DNA from: Candidatus Alistipes excrementipullorum
GTDB taxonomy: Bacteria > Bacteroidota > Bacteroidia > Bacteroidales > Rikenellaceae
Length of the DNA: 9,271 bases
Assembly (NCBI GenBank): GCA_019113665.1
Contig: DXGW01000072.1
Span: 1-9,271 of the forward strand
Direction: 5' to 3'
The notes under the pieces are model-generated. The model searched no databases and had not been told where the DNA came from. It was given only the letters and a program-made list of their open reading frames with translations. Both the position numbers and the translations under genes were made by a program. Every line of letters starts with the position of its first letter. Position 1 is the first letter of the stretch. Shown one piece after another: positions 6,790-9,271 of this stretch.

Positions 6790-8937
6790 ATGAAGAATTT
6801 CAAGAACTCAACAGCGAAAATTTTGATGTTTATGTATGTATCAGCCTTTGCGGCAGGCTGCGCCGACAATTCGATGCCGGTAGCTCAGCTGCCCGAAATA
6901 GATACGTCGAACCCGTTGCTGGCCGAGTGGGACACTCCGTACCAGACACCGCCGTTCGACTCGATCAAGGTTACCGATTACATGCCCGCATTTGAGACGG
7001 CCATAGCCGTGGCTCGGGCCGAGCTTGACGCCATAGTGAACAACCCCGCGAAACCTACGTTCGCCAATACGATCGTAGCGCTCGAACGCCAGGGTGCGCT
7101 TCTTGCCCGTATCGAAGGCATTTTCTACAACCTGCTCGAAGCCGATACTTCGGACGAGATGCAGCAGATAGCGCTCGATATTCAGCCCAAACTGACCGAA
7201 CTGTCGAACGACATAGCGTTGAATCCGGAACTTTTCGCCCGTGTGAAGGCGGTATACGAGCACCCGGGATTCGGCCTCTCGAAGGAGGACAAGAAACTGC
7301 TGGAGGATACCTATAAGGGTTTTGCACGCAGCGGCGCCGACCTTCCCGATGACAAGAAGGAACTTTACCGTGAATATACGAGCGAACTGTCGGCCCTGAC
7401 GCTCAAGTTCGGACAGAACTCGCTGTCGGCGACCAACGCCTTCACGCTCAACATAACCGACCCGAAGAGGGTTGCGGAACTGCCCGATTTCGTCAGGGAG
7501 AGCATGGCTCTCGAAGCCAAGGCCCGCGGGGAGAAGGGCTGGACCGTGACGCTCCAGTATCCGAGCTATCTGCCGTTCATGACCTATTCGACGCAGCGCG
7601 ATCTCAAGGAGCAGCTGTGGCGTGCAAGCAACTCGCGTGCCCTCGGTGGCGAGTTCGACAATACGGCCACGCTCAAGCGTATAGCCGAGTTGCGCCTGAA
7701 AATCGCAAACCAGCTGGGCTACAAGTGCTATGCCGATTACGTCCTTGAAAACCGCATGGCCGAGAATACCGAAACCGTGAACGCATTCCTTGCGGAACTG
7801 CTTGACGAAACCAAGGAGTATGCCGACAAGGACTATGCAATGATCAACGACTATGCCCATTCGCTCGGCTTTGAGGGAGACGTGATGCCCTGGGACTGGG
7901 CTTACTACTCCGAGAAGTACAAGCACGAGAAATATGAACTCAACGATGAACTGGTAAAGCCCTATCTGAAACTTGAGAATGTCAAGGAGGGTGTATTCCT
8001 TCTCGCAAACAAGCTCTACGGATTGAACTTCACGCAGCGTGACGACATACAGGTTTACCACCCCGATGTTACGGCTTATGAGGTTACCGATGACAAGGGC
8101 AAGTTCATGGCGGTGCTCTATCTCGACTTCTTCCCGCGCGAATCGAAGCGTGCCGGTGCATGGATGACCGAGTTCCGCGGCGCCAAGATCGTAGACGGCA
8201 AGGAGACCCGTCCTCTCGTGTCGCTGGTGATGAACTTTACGAAGCCCACCGAGAGCAAACCTTCGCTGCTGACATTCGACGAGTTCCAGACATTCCTTCA
8301 CGAGTTCGGACATGCACTGCACGGCATGCTGGGCGAGGGCAAGTACGAGTCGTTGAACGGTACGAGCGTATATCGCGACTTTGTCGAACTCCCGTCGCAG
8401 ATCATGGAGAACTGGGCTACCGAGAAGGAGTATCTCGACCTGTGGGCTAAACATTACGAGACGGGCGAGCCCATTCCGGCTGAACTCGTCGAGAAGATTG
8501 TCGCCGCACAGAACTATCTGGCCGCCTATGCGAACGTCCGCCAGTTGTCGTTCGGCCTTACCGACATGGCATGGCACACGCTGACCGAGCCCTATACCGG
8601 TGATGTCGAGGCATTCGAGGTAGCTTCGATGGCTCCCGCACAGGTACTGCCCGTAGTCGAGGGTACGGCCATGGCTCCGGCATTTACCCATATCTTCTCT
8701 GGAGGTTATGCCGCCGGTTATTACGGTTACAAGTGGGCCGAGGTGCTTGCTGCCGATGCATACTCGCTCTTCAAGGAGAAGGGTATATTCAACCGCGAAG
8801 TTTCGGATTCGTTCCGCGAGAATATCCTGTCGAAGGGCGGCAAGGAGCACCCGATGAAGCTCTATGTCAAGTTCCGCGGTCACAAGCCGCAGACCAAGGC
8901 TCTTATCGACAAGATGCAGCTCGGCAAGGAGGAGTAA
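6790..8937 (+). CDS. M3 family zinc metallopeptidase (peptidyl-dipeptidase Dcp-like), putative lipoprotein, copy 2
   Basis: A 715-residue paralogue of the upstream gene and the more Dcp-like of the two. The N-terminus has a lysine-containing start, a hydrophobic core and a good lipobox (FAAGC, Cys24), predicting a lipid-anchored envelope protein; the residues after the cysteine (ADNSMP) lack a clear surface-export signal, so a periplasm-facing location is the simplest guess. The mature sequence opens NPLLAEWDTPYQTPPFD. HEFGH is at 504-508 and the third zinc ligand is E533 in DFVELPSQ, 25 residues after the second histidine as in neurolysin. The substrate-binding segment HIFSGGYAAGYYGY has H634, Y640 and Y647. 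It ends soon after the conserved SFRENILSKGG and KFRG blocks, with no extra tail. It starts 4 bp after copy 1, with an A-rich run before the ATG, so both are on one transcript that ends at the hairpin just downstream. Expected role: release of dipeptides from small peptides for nutrition or turnover of envelope peptides. Confidence 0.95.
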   Translation: MKNFKNSTAKILMFMYVSAFAAGCADNSMPVAQLPEIDTSNPLLAEWDTPYQTPPFDSIKVTDYMPAFETAIAVARAELDAIVNNPAKPTFANTIVALERQGALLARIEGIFYNLLEADTSDEMQQIALDIQPKLTELSNDIALNPELFARVKAVYEHPGFGLSKEDKKLLEDTYKGFARSGADLPDDKKELYREYTSELSALTLKFGQNSLSATNAFTLNITDPKRVAELPDFVRESMALEAKARGEKGWTVTLQYPSYLPFMTYSTQRDLKEQLWRASNSRALGGEFDNTATLKRIAELRLKIANQLGYKCYADYVLENRMAENTETVNAFLAELLDETKEYADKDYAMINDYAHSLGFEGDVMPWDWAYYSEKYKHEKYELNDELVKPYLKLENVKEGVFLLANKLYGLNFTQRDDIQVYHPDVTAYEVTDDKGKFMAVLYLDFFPRESKRAGAWMTEFRGAKIVDGKETRPLVSLVMNFTKPTESKPSLLTFDEFQTFLHEFGHALHGMLGEGKYESLNGTSVYRDFVELPSQIMENWATEKEYLDLWAKHYETGEPIPAELVEKIVAAQNYLAAYANVRQLSFGLTDMAWHTLTEPYTGDVEAFEVASMAPAQVLPVVEGTAMAPAFTHIFSGGYAAGYYGYKWAEVLAADAYSLFKEKGIFNREVSDSFRENILSKGGKEHPMKLYVKFRGHKPQTKALIDKMQLGKEE

Positions 8938-8958
8938 CCAGCCCGATATTGGTCATGG

Positions 8959-8990
8959 AAAGGCCGGACATCATGCGATGTCCGGCCTTT
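8959..8990 (+). terminator. Rho-independent-type terminator of the M3 peptidase operon
   Basis: A perfect 14-bp stem (8959-8972 with 8977-8990, arm AAAGGCCGGACATC) and the tetraloop ATGC begin 21 nt after the stop of copy 2. The right arm ends in TTT and is followed by CTTTG, giving a short T-rich tail. Its left arm starts with AAA, so it may also work in the opposite direction. Confidence 0.85.
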
Positions 8991-9067
8991 CTTTGTATGA
9001 GGCGTTCGGCCGTTTGAATCGAGCGCATGACAGCGGGTTCGGCCGTGGTGTGACGGCTCGGGCAATA

Positions 9068-9103
9068 AAGTACCCGCAGCCTGACAAAAGGCTGCGGGTA
9101 CTT
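9068..9103 (-). terminator. Terminator of the leftward MFS permease gene
   Basis: A perfect 15-bp stem (9068-9082 with 9089-9103, arm AAGTACCCGCAGCCT) with a 6-nt loop lies 22 bp beyond the stop codon of the leftward gene. Read on the minus strand, the stem ends in ACTT and is followed by TATTG, a modest T-rich tail. Its placement fits that gene better than the peptidase operon, which has its own hairpin. The stretch between the two hairpins (8991-9067) shows no gene. Confidence 0.75.
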
Positions 9104-9125
9104 GACATGTGTTTTATCTGTAAGC

Positions 9126-9271
9126 CTATTTCTTTGAAGCGGCGGGGGTGTGCTTGTATTTGAAGGCGACGGTGAATACCAGCGCAACGACGAGCGCGTA
9201 TGCGGCAAATATTCCCCATGTGGCCTGCCAGCCGCCTGCGACACCGTCGCGGGCAACGAGATAGCCGTTTT
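9126..9271 (-). CDS. C-terminal end of a probable MFS nucleoside permease, cut by the right edge
   Basis: The minus strand is open from the window edge to a TAG at 9126, giving 47 residues with no start codon present. They read NGYLVARDGVAGG, then WQATWGIFAAYALV, VALVFTVAFKYKH and TPAASKK. This is a short polar loop with D and G, a W-x-x-x-W-x-I-F entry into one long hydrophobic helix, and a basic KYKH cytoplasmic tail. That pattern is what I recall for the last membrane segment of Bacteroidetes NupG/XapB-type nucleoside:proton symporters of the major facilitator superfamily. The coding frame is well supported by the hydrophobic pattern and the terminator placed right after the stop. The nucleoside substrate is an inference from a short fragment, and another 12-helix MFS transporter remains possible. 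Confidence 0.65.
   Translation of the reverse strand, partial: NGYLVARDGVAGGWQATWGIFAAYALVVALVFTVAFKYKHTPAASKK

Noticed and set aside
6841..8883. 680-codon open frame antisense to peptidase copy 2
   Set aside because: Same codon-register mirror effect; it ends exactly where the sense gene has a TCA codon in its signal peptide.
9004..9046. 10-bp direct repeat GTTCGGCCGT at 9004-9013 and 9037-9046
   Set aside because: Short, GC-rich, only two copies, and not associated with any gene edge or mobile element; chance or remnant sequence is enough.
8864..9163. Short rightward frames across the two terminators
   Set aside because: They run through the end of the peptidase gene and both hairpins, have no family resemblance, and conflict with the better-supported leftward permease fragment.

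Overview
The window looks like a chromosomal segment of a fairly GC-rich member of the Bacteroidales, most likely Alistipes or a close relative. The evidence is a clean Bacteroidetes-type promoter (TTTG, 19-nt spacer, TAnnTTTG), the absence of strong Shine-Dalgarno sites, lipoprotein signal peptides of the Bacteroidetes kind, and the protein families present. The genus is inferred from GC-rich codon usage and family resemblance, not from a database match. I see no mobile element, CRISPR array, tRNA or rRNA gene, or phage gene. Gene density is high and base composition is even throughout.

Layout. (1) A rightward group at 1-2509 holds the 3' part of a U32-family peptidase/RNA-hydroxylase-like gene (cut by the left edge), a class I SAM-dependent methyltransferase of the RlmI/RlmK type that overlaps it by ATGA, and a small three-helix membrane protein of unknown function. 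(2) A leftward group at 2532-4355 converges on it: rsmE (16S rRNA m3U1498 methyltransferase) is followed by two half-size CHR (chromate transporter family) genes that overlap each other by ATGA. (3) A divergent promoter region at 4356-4547 separates rsmE from a rightward two-gene operon at 4548-8937. That operon encodes two paralogous M3-family (Dcp-like) zinc metallopeptidases, both with lipoprotein-type signal peptides. (4) A strong hairpin terminator follows. A second hairpin then serves a leftward gene entering from the right edge, of which only the last 47 codons are present; they look like the C-terminus of an MFS nucleoside permease.

How the genes may work together. Three genes plausibly act on ribosomal RNA: the U32 protein (family members hydroxylate RNA bases), the RlmI/RlmK-like methyltransferase and RsmE. 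The two M3 peptidases probably trim short peptides at the envelope, one likely having diverged in specificity. The paired CHR proteins probably form one inner-membrane anion transporter from two halves. I did not find a convincing new biological system. The best leads are the diverged tandem peptidase pair, with a 35-bp identical stretch that is in frame in both copies, and the rsmE-CHR-CHR arrangement.
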